From an uncultured Odoribacter sp. (GTDB lineage Bacteria > Bacteroidota > Bacteroidia > Bacteroidales > Marinifilaceae), in NCBI GenBank assembly GCA_900548135.1, contig URJC01000036.1, positions 1 to 13,571 of the forward strand: a DNA stretch of 13,571 nucleotides. The letters run 5' to 3'. This document shows, piece by piece, positions 1-8,938 of the stretch. A model generated the notes under the pieces. The model was not told where the DNA came from and did no database searches. It saw only the letters and a list, made by a program, of their open reading frames with translations. The position numbers and the translations under genes were made by a program. Within the stretch, counting starts at the first letter, position 1, and each line of letters starts with the position of its first letter.

Positions 1-1
1 G

Positions 2-577
2 GTATGGTTGAATTCGGAAACTGAACTGAAATACCCGGTCGTATTTGACGAAGATAAACGAGAAGTTTTTTTAACAGGTGAGGCTTATTTTGAAGTGACA
101 AAAGATGTCACCAGACCTTTTGTGGTTATTACTCCTCAAACCCAAACAACGGTATTGGGAACTTCTTTTAATGTTATGGCATATCAGGGCGAGGTACAGA
201 CAGAGGTTACCCTGGTGGAAGGAGCAGTGAAAGTGAAGGCAGGAAAGCGTGAGTGTCAGATCATTCCCGGACAACAGGTGACGGTGGATAACGGATCTCT
301 GGAAATGGCACAGCAACAGATCAATGTCTCTTTTTATACTTCCTGGAAAGATGGGTTATTCGATTTTGACAACATGGCATTGAGTGATTTGTGTGTGAAA
401 TTAAGCAGATGGTATGATGTTAATTTCTTTTTCCGGAATCAGGCTGCGGCAGAAAAACGATTTACCGGAGCAATTAAACGAAGCCGGAGTTTGCAGTTTA
501 TGCTTGACTTTGTGCAAAAGACTTCGGGTGTGCGTTTTGAAATGAAAGGGAAAACTGTGATGGTGTATAACAATTAA
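2..577 (+). CDS. FecR-family anti-sigma factor (5' partial)
   Basis: This is the C-terminal part of an inner-membrane FecR-type anti-sigma factor. Such proteins hold an ECF sigma factor in the cytoplasm and release it when a TonB-dependent receptor signals in the periplasm. The reading frame is open to the window edge and begins with VWLNSETELKYP, a typical internal FecR-domain stretch, so the TTG at position 8 is not the true start. The cytoplasmic N-terminus and the single membrane helix lie outside the window. Visible parts are the periplasmic FecR domain (GEAYFEV, then TTVLGTSFNVMAY and a VTLVEGAVKV strand) followed by a DUF4974-like region of about 70 residues (LFDFDNMALSDLCVKLSRWYDVNFFF to the end), resembling the STN fold of the partner receptor. 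The gene directly precedes a susC that carries an STN domain, so the two are very likely partners. Its sigma factor would normally be encoded just upstream, outside the window. Confidence 0.93.
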   Translation, partial: VWLNSETELKYPVVFDEDKREVFLTGEAYFEVTKDVTRPFVVITPQTQTTVLGTSFNVMAYQGEVQTEVTLVEGAVKVKAGKRECQIIPGQQVTVDNGSLEMAQQQINVSFYTSWKDGLFDFDNMALSDLCVKLSRWYDVNFFFRNQAAAEKRFTGAIKRSRSLQFMLDFVQKTSGVRFEMKGKTVMVYNN

Positions 578-591
578 AATTTTATGATAAA

Positions 592-626
592 AGGATAGGC
601 TGATGTTGCGACCATCAACCCATCCT
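592..626 (+). promoter_or_regulatory. Imperfect hairpin in the fecR-susC leader
   Basis: Left arm 592-605 (AGGATAGGCTGATG) pairs with right arm 613-626 (CATCAACCCATCCT) around a 7-nt loop at 606-612. Twelve of 14 positions are Watson-Crick pairs; the mismatches are 597/621 and 600/618. No T-tract follows, so it does not look like a standard intrinsic terminator. It could shape the susC leader RNA, mark an mRNA processing or stability point between regulator and transporter genes, or be an operator-like inverted repeat. The ATG at 603 lies inside the stem, which argues against using it as the susC start. Confidence 0.6.
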
Positions 627-662
627 ACTGATGTGTGTTATTTAATACTTAAAAACAAATTT

Positions 663-3600
663 ATGAAAAAAAAACCATTTGACGGGTTCGTTTTGCATAA
701 AAACGACCTATGGAAAACTTTTTTGATTATGAAGTTGACGATGTTTTTTCTTTTCTGCTTTTTGTGTGGTAGTTATGCAAATGCTTTGGCCCAGTATCGG
801 GTGAATATGCAATTGGGGAAGACGACTTATAAGCAGTTGTTTGAGGAGATCCGCAAACAGACAGGATGTATTGTGATGTATAATGACAATATGTTGGACA
901 AAAACTCGAGTGTACAAGTGAACTTCCCGGATGCTACTCTGGATGAAGTTTTAAATAAGGTATTTGAGGATAAAGGATTGTCTTTTGAAAAGAACGAAGA
1001 ATTTATCATCATTGTGAAAGCTCCTGCTGCTCCTCAGCAAGTAGTGACCATAACAGGTAAAGTGTTTGATAAAGATAAAGCTACGCTGCCTGGTGTGTCG
1101 GTATTTGTGAAGGGAACCACGCTGGGCGTAGCAACCGATATGAATGGCGAGTTTAAATTAGAGTTGCCGTCTATCGAACAAGTGACCTTGGTATTTTCTT
1201 TTGTAGGAATGAAACAGAAAGAAGTGAAAGTGACTGATACCAAGCCATTACAAGTCATACTGGAAGAAGATATAGCAGAGATGGAGGAAGTGGTGGTGAA
1301 TGGTATTTTTACCCGGAAAGCAAATAGTTTTACCGGTTCTGTGGTTTCCATGTCTAAGGACCAGTTGCTACAGGTGAGTAATCAGAATGTATTTCAAAGT
1401 TTGAAGAATCTGGATCCTAGCTTGTTGATATTTGATAATATGGAATTTGGCTCTGACCCGAACAAAATGCCTAAAATGCAATTGCGAGGAACCTCTTCTT
1501 TTGATTTAGGCGGGAACAGTGAGTTGGATCTGAAAGGAACGTATGGGTCTGACCCGAATGCCCCTTTGTTTATTTTAGATGGTTTTGAGGCTACAGTAGA
1601 AAAAATCATGGACCTGGATATGAACCGTATTGAAAGCCTGACAATTTTAAAAGATGCTTCTGCTAAAGCGATTTATGGTTCTAAAGCAGCGAACGGCGTG
1701 GTTGTTATTGAAACGAAGAAAACGACTGACGGACAATTGCGGGTGACTTATACCGGGAGTGTAGATGTATCCTTGCCTGATTTATCATCTTATAATCTGA
1801 CAAATGCTGCAGAAAAACTAGAAATAGAAAAAGATGCAGGTTTGTATGAAGATGATGGAAATTCGCTGACTTTGTCTAAGAAATATAACGAAATACTGAC
1901 AGCTGTACGGTCCGGAGTAAATACCGACTGGATGGCTAAACCATTGCACACAGGAGTGGGACATAAGCATACTTTGTCGGTAGAGTTGGGAAGTGAAGCA
2001 TTACGGGTGATTGCTGATTTGTCCTATAACCGGGTAATCGGTGTGATGAGGGGATCTGACCGTACCAATACTTCCGGTTCGTTGATGGTTTCCTACCGGC
2101 ATAAGAAATTTAATTTCCGGAATATTCTGACTGTCACTTCCAATGAAAGTAATGATTCACCTTACGGAGATTTTAGTGAGTATGCCCGCTTGAATCCTTA
2201 TTGGGCTCCCTATGATGAAAATGGCCTTTTGTTACAAAATATTGTTTTGCAGTTTGACAAAGACAATGCTAGCGGTGATTTTGTGGCTAATCCACTGTAT
2301 AATGCTTCTTTGAATACGTTGTTGCAACAACAATACCTGGATGTAACGAATAATGCTTATATCGAATGGATGATTCAACCGGGATTGAAAGCTACCGGAC
2401 GATTGGGGATTACGGAAAAACGGACCCGGGCTGATGAATTTTATCCGGCTAATCATTTGAAATTCCATAATTATTCAGAAGATGATTATTTCCGTCGCGG
2501 TTCTTATCAGATCAATGAAGGCGACAGCAAAACATTGACAGCCGATTTAAATGTGAATTGGTCTAAACAATTTGGAGAAAAGCATTTTGTGTTTGGAAAT
2601 GTGGGTTATAATGTTTCTGAAACTTCTTATGAGGAAGATATCTATAATGCTGAGGGATTTCCAAATGATAAAATGAATAATATCATTTTTGCCCGTCAGT
2701 ATACCGAAGATATGAAGCCGAATGGAACGGAATCTACTTCCCGTGAACTGGGTATTTTGGCTGCTTTAAACTATACCTATGACAACCGTTTCCTTTTTGA
2801 TGGTTCTTATCGGGCCAGTGCTTCCAGTCAGTTTGGAAAGAATAACCGTTGGGGACAATTCTGGAGTGTGGGGGCTGGTTGGAATATGCACCATGAACAT
2901 TGGTTGAAACAGTTTGACAATCTGAATATGCTGAAATTACGCGGATCTATCGGTTATACCGGTTCCCAAAGTTCTGATGCTTATGCTTCTATTGCATCTT
3001 ATAAATATTTTCTGGATCAGACTTATGATCAGTTTATGGGGGCCTACCTGAAAGGAATGAGGAATGATGACTTGAAATGGCAGGAAAAATTGGATTATAA
3101 TGTAGGTGTAGATGTGGATATTGCTCATAACTTTACACTAAAGTTCGATTATTATATTGCCAATACGAAGAATACTTTATTGGATTTTACTTTGCCTCCG
3201 TCTAACGGTTTTACTTCGGTCAAAGAGAATATCGGTGATGTACGGAATAAGGGATTTGATTTGTACCTGACTTATACTCCCTGGCATCAGGCTAAAGAAC
3301 GTTCGTACCTGACTTTTACCGCTTCGTTGTCGCACAATAAAAACAAGATCACCGGGATTTCGGATGCAATGAAACAGTATAATGCCAAACAGGATGAGTT
3401 GGCAGGAAACCGGTTTGATAACCGTCCGGTGCAAAAATATTATGAAGGAGTATCCATGAATGCGATCTGGGCAGTCCGTTCTCTGGGGATTGATCCGGCA
3501 ACCGGAGAGGAAATTTTCCTGACTAAGGAGGGTAAAAGGACCAATGTCTGGAATGCTGCAGACCAGGTGGTATGTGGGGATGAACTTCCGGATTGCCAGG

Positions 3601-4079
3601 GGACTTTCGGGACAAATGTCAGTTGGAAAGGACTGAGTCTGAATTTGGTTTTCCGTTATCAGTTTGGTGGACAGATGTATAATCAGACTTTGGTTGATCT
3701 GGTTGAGAATGCAGACCTGAATTACAATGTTGACAGACGTGTCTATGCCGGACGTTGGAGGCATGAAGGGGATGTGAAACCTTATAAAGCATTGAGATAT
3801 ACTTATATGAACGATGATGGAACGGTGGGTTCTACTGCCCGGCAGATTAAGACCCAAGCAACCTCTCGTTTTGTGCAAGATAGAAATGAACTGACTTTGT
3901 CGTCAGTCAACCTGTCTTATGATATGTTCCGGCATAATATTCAAAAAATCGGTATGGAAACCCTGCGTTTTTCATTTTATATGAATGATGTATATACATG
4001 GTCGTCTATCCGTATCGAAAGGGGAACTTCTTATCCGTTTGCACGGAGTTTTAATTTCTCATTGTCTGCAACATTTTAA
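663..4079 (+). CDS. SusC/RagA-family TonB-dependent outer membrane transporter with STN domain
   Basis: This is a 1138-residue outer-membrane beta-barrel importer that works with the following SusD lipoprotein and TonB. The ATG at 663 is preferred over the upstream in-frame ATG at 603, which lies in a hairpin and would add a non-signal-like 20-residue extension; an ATG at 729 is a shorter option. The start MKKKPFDGF, then a hydrophobic core (residues 23-39) and an ALA/Q cleavage site near 43/44, form the long signal peptide common in SusC proteins. Domains in order: STN signalling domain (about 50-118), carboxypeptidase-regulatory-like beta-sandwich (about 126-200, ITGKVFDKDKATLPGVSVFVKG), plug (about 209-355, EVVVNG, DPNAPLFILDGFE, YGSKAANGVVVIETK), then the barrel to the C-terminal FSLSATF, which ends in Phe like most barrel proteins. 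The STN domain implies signalling to the adjacent FecR. The substrate cannot be read from the sequence. Confidence 0.95.
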   Translation: MKKKPFDGFVLHKNDLWKTFLIMKLTMFFLFCFLCGSYANALAQYRVNMQLGKTTYKQLFEEIRKQTGCIVMYNDNMLDKNSSVQVNFPDATLDEVLNKVFEDKGLSFEKNEEFIIIVKAPAAPQQVVTITGKVFDKDKATLPGVSVFVKGTTLGVATDMNGEFKLELPSIEQVTLVFSFVGMKQKEVKVTDTKPLQVILEEDIAEMEEVVVNGIFTRKANSFTGSVVSMSKDQLLQVSNQNVFQSLKNLDPSLLIFDNMEFGSDPNKMPKMQLRGTSSFDLGGNSELDLKGTYGSDPNAPLFILDGFEATVEKIMDLDMNRIESLTILKDASAKAIYGSKAANGVVVIETKKTTDGQLRVTYTGSVDVSLPDLSSYNLTNAAEKLEIEKDAGLYEDDGNSLTLSKKYNEILTAVRSGVNTDWMAKPLHTGVGHKHTLSVELGSEALRVIADLSYNRVIGVMRGSDRTNTSGSLMVSYRHKKFNFRNILTVTSNESNDSPYGDFSEYARLNPYWAPYDENGLLLQNIVLQFDKDNASGDFVANPLYNASLNTLLQQQYLDVTNNAYIEWMIQPGLKATGRLGITEKRTRADEFYPANHLKFHNYSEDDYFRRGSYQINEGDSKTLTADLNVNWSKQFGEKHFVFGNVGYNVSETSYEEDIYNAEGFPNDKMNNIIFARQYTEDMKPNGTESTSRELGILAALNYTYDNRFLFDGSYRASASSQFGKNNRWGQFWSVGAGWNMHHEHWLKQFDNLNMLKLRGSIGYTGSQSSDAYASIASYKYFLDQTYDQFMGAYLKGMRNDDLKWQEKLDYNVGVDVDIAHNFTLKFDYYIANTKNTLLDFTLPPSNGFTSVKENIGDVRNKGFDLYLTYTPWHQAKERSYLTFTASLSHNKNKITGISDAMKQYNAKQDELAGNRFDNRPVQKYYEGVSMNAIWAVRSLGIDPATGEEIFLTKEGKRTNVWNAADQVVCGDELPDCQGTFGTNVSWKGLSLNLVFRYQFGGQMYNQTLVDLVENADLNYNVDRRVYAGRWRHEGDVKPYKALRYTYMNDDGTVGSTARQIKTQATSRFVQDRNELTLSSVNLSYDMFRHNIQKIGMETLRFSFYMNDVYTWSSIRIERGTSYPFARSFNFSLSATF

Positions 4080-4093
4080 TTTTATAGGGAATT

Positions 4094-5599
4094 ATGAAAC
4101 TAACAAAAGTAGTTGTTTTTATATCGCTGATATCCTCATTTAGTTCTTGTTCAGATTGGTTGGATGTAGAACCAAAGACAGAAATTAAATCGGATATTAT
4201 GTTTGAGTCTGAGAGTGGTTTTAAAGATGCCATTATCGGGTGCTATATCTTGATGAGTAACTCTTCCTTGTATGGAAAAGAGCTGACTTCCGGTTTTATG
4301 GATGTTATTGCCCAGCAATTTAGCATGGAATCGAGTGCGAGCTATGCAAAGATCAAGGATTATGAATATGATAAGGCCGAGTCGATTATAAATAATATCT
4401 GGTCACAGATGTATACTACGATTGCTAACGTGAATAATATTCTGGAGAATATCGATGATAAAAGAGGTATTTTACAACCAGCCGTATACCAGATTATTAA
4501 AGGCGAAGCATTGGGTTTGCGTGCATTTTTGCATTTTGAGTTATTGAGGATGTATGGTTGGGGCGATTTGGCTGCTCATCCTGAATATTTGGAGAAAAAG
4601 TGTATCCCTTATGTGGTGACTTATGATAAAGTGTTGAATGAACAATATACTGAAGCTAAGGTGTTGGAATTTATCCACCGGGATTTACAGGCTGCTACTG
4701 ATTTATTGGAAAAATTTGATCCTTGGTCCACTTCCCGTAAGGATGATGACTATGATCTGGTGGATGAAGAAGGATTCTTTAAAAACCGGATGACCCGGTT
4801 TAATTATTGGGCTGTTCAGGCTACGATGGCCCGGGTCTGCATGTGGGAAGGCAGAAAGGATAAAGCATTGCCAATAGCTCAGAATTTTATAAAAAATCAG
4901 TCTGGTATAAAGGATCTGGCCTGGATTACTGACCAGAGTATTAATAATGAAAAAGAACCGGAACGGGATCTGACTTTTTCAACGGAACATATCTTCCGGT
5001 TGGATGTTCATAAATTGTATGAGGGTTTACAGATATTGATTGATCCCAAGTACAATTATCCTGAAGATAATTTGAGCATGTTGTATCACGATCCGGAATA
5101 TGCCAAAAAATTGTTTGAGGTAACAGAAAATATCGGTAATTCGGATTATCGTTATGCCCGCTTATACACTAAGGACGGTTCAAAATATGCTAACCGGAAA
5201 TTTTATGAAGTTCAGGATGCGAAGTTTAAGAATATGATGCCTTTGATCCGGATGTCAGAAATGTATTACATAGCGGCAGAAGCTTTGAATGCTGCAAACA
5301 GGGGTAAAGAGGCTGTTGAATTGCTGAATATTGTACGCCGGAAAAGAGGTATTGCTGAGGTGAATGATTTAAAAACGAATCTTTCTGCTGAAGATATCAC
5401 GGAAGAAATAGAGAAAGAATGGCGGAAGGAGTTTTTGGGTGAAGGCCAAATGTTTTATTTCTATAAACGTTTGGGATATAGTAAGATTCCTAATTCTAAT
5501 ATCCCTGCTACAGAACTGGTTTATGTGTTACAGATTCCGGAAGACGAGATCAATGTTGGAGGACGTGAACCGAATGTTTCAACCGATAAAGAAAAATAA
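4094..5599 (+). CDS. SusD/RagB-family nutrient-binding outer membrane lipoprotein
   Basis: This 501-residue surface lipoprotein is expected to form the lid on the preceding SusC barrel and capture substrate. The signal peptide ends at a lipobox with Cys19 (SFSSC/S). Acidic residues just after the cysteine (SDWLDVEP) fit the surface-export signal of Bacteroidota lipoproteins. SusD hallmarks are the early LDVEPKTEI region, helical TPR-like segments with AIIGCYILMSNSSLYG and GEALGLRAFLHFELLRMYGWGD (the conserved arginine-rich, F-H-L-R-Y/M-G-like helix), and the C-terminal half with MPLIRMSEMYYIAAEALN followed by ELLNIVRRKRG and EIEKEWRKEFLGEGQMFYFYKRLG. Length is normal for the family. It starts 14 nt after susC stops and ends 1 nt before the next gene, so it is in the same operon. 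RagB-like peptide binding and SusD-like glycan binding are equally possible from sequence alone. Confidence 0.95.
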   Translation: MKLTKVVVFISLISSFSSCSDWLDVEPKTEIKSDIMFESESGFKDAIIGCYILMSNSSLYGKELTSGFMDVIAQQFSMESSASYAKIKDYEYDKAESIINNIWSQMYTTIANVNNILENIDDKRGILQPAVYQIIKGEALGLRAFLHFELLRMYGWGDLAAHPEYLEKKCIPYVVTYDKVLNEQYTEAKVLEFIHRDLQAATDLLEKFDPWSTSRKDDDYDLVDEEGFFKNRMTRFNYWAVQATMARVCMWEGRKDKALPIAQNFIKNQSGIKDLAWITDQSINNEKEPERDLTFSTEHIFRLDVHKLYEGLQILIDPKYNYPEDNLSMLYHDPEYAKKLFEVTENIGNSDYRYARLYTKDGSKYANRKFYEVQDAKFKNMMPLIRMSEMYYIAAEALNAANRGKEAVELLNIVRRKRGIAEVNDLKTNLSAEDITEEIEKEWRKEFLGEGQMFYFYKRLGYSKIPNSNIPATELVYVLQIPEDEINVGGREPNVSTDKEK

Positions 5600-5600
5600 G

Positions 5601-6335
5601 ATGAGAAAGAAATTATTATATTTTACTATTCTGTTTGCTGTTTGCTGTTCATTTTATGCTTGTGATCACGAAGAAACACCGCTTTTTGCAGAAGATCCCG
5701 GAGTTTATTTTGCACAGAGTACTTATTCCTATAGTTTTAAGGATCAGATTGGCGTGGAAAAGGATACTATTTTTTGTACAGTGAAGATTTTCGGAGATTC
5801 TACGGATTATGACCGGACTGTGAAAGTGCAGGTTGTGGAAGGAGATACGGCGCATGTGACGACAGCTAATCCGGAACGTTACCGGATCTTGTCCGGTGTA
5901 GTTCCTGCCGGTAAATTTATGGGGTCTGTTGCCCTGGAAGTAAACGATGGGGAAGAATTGGCTGATAGTGTATATACAGTCTTTCTGGAGATAGTACCGA
6001 ATCCGGATTTCCCGAGATTGGTAGAATTCCAGGGTAATATGTTGAAACTACAAATTACGGCAAAACAGATTGCTCCCGCCAATTGGAGTTGGTTATCCAT
6101 GTATTTTGGAGAATATGAAGATGAATGGTGGGAATATATTTGTATCCAGACACAGAAAACTTCTTTACCTTATTGGCCTAACCAAACGGATACGGAGACC
6201 TGGTGGATGACAGATCAGGAATTCCTGGCTAATGTTGCTGTCGTAAAAGCTGCATTGCGGAGAGATAATCAGGAACATCCGGATAAACCATTATCCTATA
6301 AAAATGGTAAACCTTGGACTATTCGGAATTATTAA
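5601..6335 (+). CDS. DUF4843-type lipoprotein
   Basis: The product is 244 residues. The ATG at 5601 is chosen because it gives a clean lipoprotein signal peptide (MRKKLLYFTILFAVCCSFYAC, lipobox Cys21). A longer open frame starting at 5439 overlaps the end of susD and has no signal at its start. The mature part begins with acidic residues (DHEETPLF) and shows the DUF4843 pattern: PGVYFAQSTYSYSF, then VKIFGDSTDYDRTVKVQV, an ERYRILSGVVPAGKF segment and a long beta-rich stretch. The C-terminal third is rich in Trp and Tyr (WSWLSMYFGEYEDEWWEY, TETWWMTDQEF). DUF4843 lipoproteins are frequently found directly after SusD genes and are thought to be extra surface components of the complex; their biochemical role is unknown. 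The gene is 1 nt after susD and 14 nt before the next gene. Confidence 0.82.
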   Translation: MRKKLLYFTILFAVCCSFYACDHEETPLFAEDPGVYFAQSTYSYSFKDQIGVEKDTIFCTVKIFGDSTDYDRTVKVQVVEGDTAHVTTANPERYRILSGVVPAGKFMGSVALEVNDGEELADSVYTVFLEIVPNPDFPRLVEFQGNMLKLQITAKQIAPANWSWLSMYFGEYEDEWWEYICIQTQKTSLPYWPNQTDTETWWMTDQEFLANVAVVKAALRRDNQEHPDKPLSYKNGKPWTIRNY

Positions 6336-6349
6336 TATGATTTTAAAAT

Positions 6350-7945
6350 ATGAAAACAAAAATATTAATATTGATCATGATGATTGGATTGCTGGCTTCC
6401 TGTTTTGAAGATGAATCCAATACCAAGATAGAAAAGATCAATCCGATTCATATTGAATTAGGAGATTTCTCAACTACTGTATCGGTGTATTTGCTTGATA
6501 CTTTACGTATTAATCCGATTATATATAAAGAAGGAACGGATGATGCAAAATTGAGTTTTACCTGGGAGATATCGGGAAATGATATTGTACCAGCCATATT
6601 GGGAACTACAATGAACTTGAATGCGGTGATTACTGTTCCGGCAAGCGCTGATGCTTACCGGCTTGTATTGACTGCAACAGATGAGGATACCGGTTTGAAA
6701 AATTATGAGGAATTGCGTTTGTATGTAATGAGTAATTTCGGTAGAGGTTTATTGATTGCAGATACAAAAGATGAACAGAATTCTGATTTGAATTTGGTGA
6801 TGTCGGCTAATTTTTCGGCGACTTGGACTGCCTTTCCGGAGAAAAATACCAAAACTATGAAATCGGTGTTCTCACAATGTAACAATGGGAATCTTATTGA
6901 GGGGTTGGTGAATGGGATGCAATCTACCTCCCAAGATGGCATGATCCGTACGTTAACAGTCACTACTGGTCATTCTGTTGTGCGTATGGACCCTTATGAT
7001 TATCTGGCTGGGAAAGAAAATCAAGAATTATTTTTTGTACCTGTTACGGGTAAATTTGCTCCGAGGGGAATCCAATATGACGGGAATGTTTATTATGAAT
7101 TACTGAATATTGACGGAACAATTTATTCCCGTAGAATGCGTGAAAGCAACTTGTATTATGGAGCTCCTTTGGTTACTTCTGATTATGAGGAATATGATAT
7201 TAGTCAGATGTGTGCCATTCCGGAATATAGTTACTATGAATCTGCTTATTATTTTGATGAAAAGCTAAACCGCTTTTTGTCCAGTAGTTTAGACCATATG
7301 GAATTACAGACGATCGATCATAGTGATACCCGGGTTTTTGATCCGAATCATGTGGGAGAGAAGGATGCTTTATTTATGGGAGTAGGTAGCGGCAAAAATA
7401 TATTTACTTTGTTTAAAAATGAAAAGTCAAATGATTATTTCTTGTATACTTTTATTCCTACAGCAGTGATCTCCGGTACAACTTTTACTCCCCAGCATGT
7501 TTATAACCTGAGCAGTGCGACAGGAATCCAACAGGCAGTGGCTTATGAATGCTCTGCTTTGGAAGAGGTATTTTACTATGCGACGGATAAGAAGGTATAT
7601 GCGGCATTGCTGACCCAGGATACGCCTGAGGCTTTTGAACGTTATTCTATTGATATAGATGAAGATGATCCGAATACTAAGATTACATCTATCAAATTGT
7701 GGAAACAAAATTATCAAGGGAAAATCAAAATCAAAGATTCTGAGGCAGAAGAAGGTTATACTGAAATATATGCCGGTAACCGGATGATGATGATTACCAC
7801 TTATAATGAGGTTACTAAAGAAGGAAAAGTAATCTGTGTTCCGGTGATGAATCTGAATAGCGGTACGTTAGAAAAGGATAAATCCTTCCACAAAGTATAC
7901 GATGGCTTTGGACGTATCTTGTATTTGGCACCTCAGTCTTTATAA
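6350..7945 (+). CDS. PKD-like family lipoprotein
   Basis: This 531-residue lipoprotein has a signal peptide ending in LLASC (Cys18) followed by acidic residues (FEDESN). The first part (about 25-130) reads as an immunoglobulin/PKD-like beta-sandwich: LRINPIIYKEGTDDAKLSFTWEISG, then AYRLVLTATDEDTGLKNYEELRLYV. This matches the PKD-like lipoproteins (PKD_2 type) that commonly follow SusC-SusD-DUF4843 in Bacteroidota. The remaining roughly 400 residues are beta-rich with repeated short strands and aromatic residues (GRGLLIADTKDE, GNVYYELLNIDGTIYSRRM, VFYYATDKKVYAALL), which could be a propeller, though no clean repeat is visible. No catalytic motif was recognised. It is probably an accessory surface protein for substrate capture or complex assembly. 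Family assignment is good, function unknown. Confidence 0.8.
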   Translation: MKTKILILIMMIGLLASCFEDESNTKIEKINPIHIELGDFSTTVSVYLLDTLRINPIIYKEGTDDAKLSFTWEISGNDIVPAILGTTMNLNAVITVPASADAYRLVLTATDEDTGLKNYEELRLYVMSNFGRGLLIADTKDEQNSDLNLVMSANFSATWTAFPEKNTKTMKSVFSQCNNGNLIEGLVNGMQSTSQDGMIRTLTVTTGHSVVRMDPYDYLAGKENQELFFVPVTGKFAPRGIQYDGNVYYELLNIDGTIYSRRMRESNLYYGAPLVTSDYEEYDISQMCAIPEYSYYESAYYFDEKLNRFLSSSLDHMELQTIDHSDTRVFDPNHVGEKDALFMGVGSGKNIFTLFKNEKSNDYFLYTFIPTAVISGTTFTPQHVYNLSSATGIQQAVAYECSALEEVFYYATDKKVYAALLTQDTPEAFERYSIDIDEDDPNTKITSIKLWKQNYQGKIKIKDSEAEEGYTEIYAGNRMMMITTYNEVTKEGKVICVPVMNLNSGTLEKDKSFHKVYDGFGRILYLAPQSL

Positions 7946-7969
7946 TATTAACGAATCGAATTTACAGAG

Positions 7970-8935
7970 ATGAAAAAGATATTGATATATTTATTATTGG
8001 GAGTGAGCTTGTTTGCTTGTAATGACTCAGATGATGATACCGGGGCCCGGAAGGTAAATGTGAAAAATGAATTTCGTGTAAAAGAAATCCGGGGGACTAA
8101 TGCCCATTGGGGAAATTATACGATGGGTGTATCTTATTATGCAGAGGAATTAGATTCTGCCTGGGTTTATAATGCCCAGAAAGATACCCTGGCTATATTG
8201 ACAACACAGGAAATAGAGGGAGGGATTGAATATGACATTTATGACTTTGTTCCGAACATTGATGCTGATTCTATTCGTCGTTTGGAAGAATTGTATGGTG
8301 AAAAAGCAAAGGACAGTATTCCGATGGTGACCCGGAAATTGTATTCTTTACAAGTGATATACGATAATGAACGGGTACAGAGTCAGGCTTTTTCTTTTTA
8401 TATGCCCCGTGAGGATATGGGAGTTGGCCAGGATTTCAATAATAAATACCTGAACAACTACCGGACCAGATATTATTATGAATATGACCAGCAAGGATAC
8501 CTTATCATTTGCCGGATGTTGAAGGATGTGTATCTTCCGGACCCGGATGATAATGCTGAGTTTGAACGTTCGGTGAATAAATTGGTATTTTCCTATGTTT
8601 CCGGTAGAGTTTCAGTTATGGATGAATTCCGGGCCGAAGATCAATATGGAAGTTCAGAGTCTTATGTAAAATCAGATACCTGGAATTTTGTCTATACCGG
8701 AGAAAAGTTGACTGCAGTGAATGGGGTGACTTATCAGTATGAAGGAAATTCAGTGAGTAGTATAACCCGGGATGGGCAAACCGTTCGGTATTCTTATAAT
8801 TCTGATGGCTATCTGAAACGTATAGAGTGGACAAATGGAGAATACATGGAGATGAAGTATGAATCGGGGAATGGCAATTTTGGTGTCTTGTCCCCTTTGT
8901 TGGAACAAAACTGGGAAGTTCCTTATGTTCGATAG
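7970..8935 (+). CDS. Uncharacterised lipoprotein with C-terminal YD-like repeats
   Basis: The product is a 321-residue lipoprotein with signal peptide MKKILIYLLLGVSLFAC (lipobox Cys17) and a very acidic mature N-terminus (NDSDDD), suited to surface exposure. I do not recognise a named family for the first half, which begins VNVKNEFRVKEIRGTNAHWGNYTMGVSYY. The second half is built of short strand pairs with a Y-x-Y-x-x-x-G-x-L/V wording: YYYEYDQQGYLIICRM, WNFVYTGEKLTAVNGVTYQYEGNSVSSI, then VRYSYNSDGYLKRIEW. These resemble YD/RHS-type or DUF4595-like hairpins. The C-terminus (LLEQNWEVPYVR) is short and unremarkable. It sits 24 nt after the PKD-like gene and 3 nt before the TlpA gene, so it belongs to the transport operon. 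A binding or scaffold role at the cell surface is an inference from context only. Confidence 0.75.
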   Translation: MKKILIYLLLGVSLFACNDSDDDTGARKVNVKNEFRVKEIRGTNAHWGNYTMGVSYYAEELDSAWVYNAQKDTLAILTTQEIEGGIEYDIYDFVPNIDADSIRRLEELYGEKAKDSIPMVTRKLYSLQVIYDNERVQSQAFSFYMPREDMGVGQDFNNKYLNNYRTRYYYEYDQQGYLIICRMLKDVYLPDPDDNAEFERSVNKLVFSYVSGRVSVMDEFRAEDQYGSSESYVKSDTWNFVYTGEKLTAVNGVTYQYEGNSVSSITRDGQTVRYSYNSDGYLKRIEWTNGEYMEMKYESGNGNFGVLSPLLEQNWEVPYVR

Positions 8936-8938
8936 TTT

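Noticed and set aside
603..662. Extended susC start adding 20 residues
   Set aside because: The ATG at 603 lies within the hairpin stem, and the extension does not look like part of a signal peptide. The ATG at 663 gives the usual long SusC signal.
1449..1562. Repeated TCTGACCCGAA segments about 100 nt apart in susC
   Set aside because: They encode two GSDPN turns in the plug domain; this is short coding similarity, not a mobile or regulatory repeat.
3177..3878. 233-codon open frame on the - strand inside susC
   Set aside because: It is antisense to a strongly conserved barrel region, has no signal or domain pattern, and is expected as a shadow frame of a long gene.
5439..5600. Longer start for the DUF4843 gene overlapping susD
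   Set aside because: The extra residues come from a susD coding region in another frame. The ATG at 5601 gives a clean lipoprotein signal peptide 1 nt after the susD stop.
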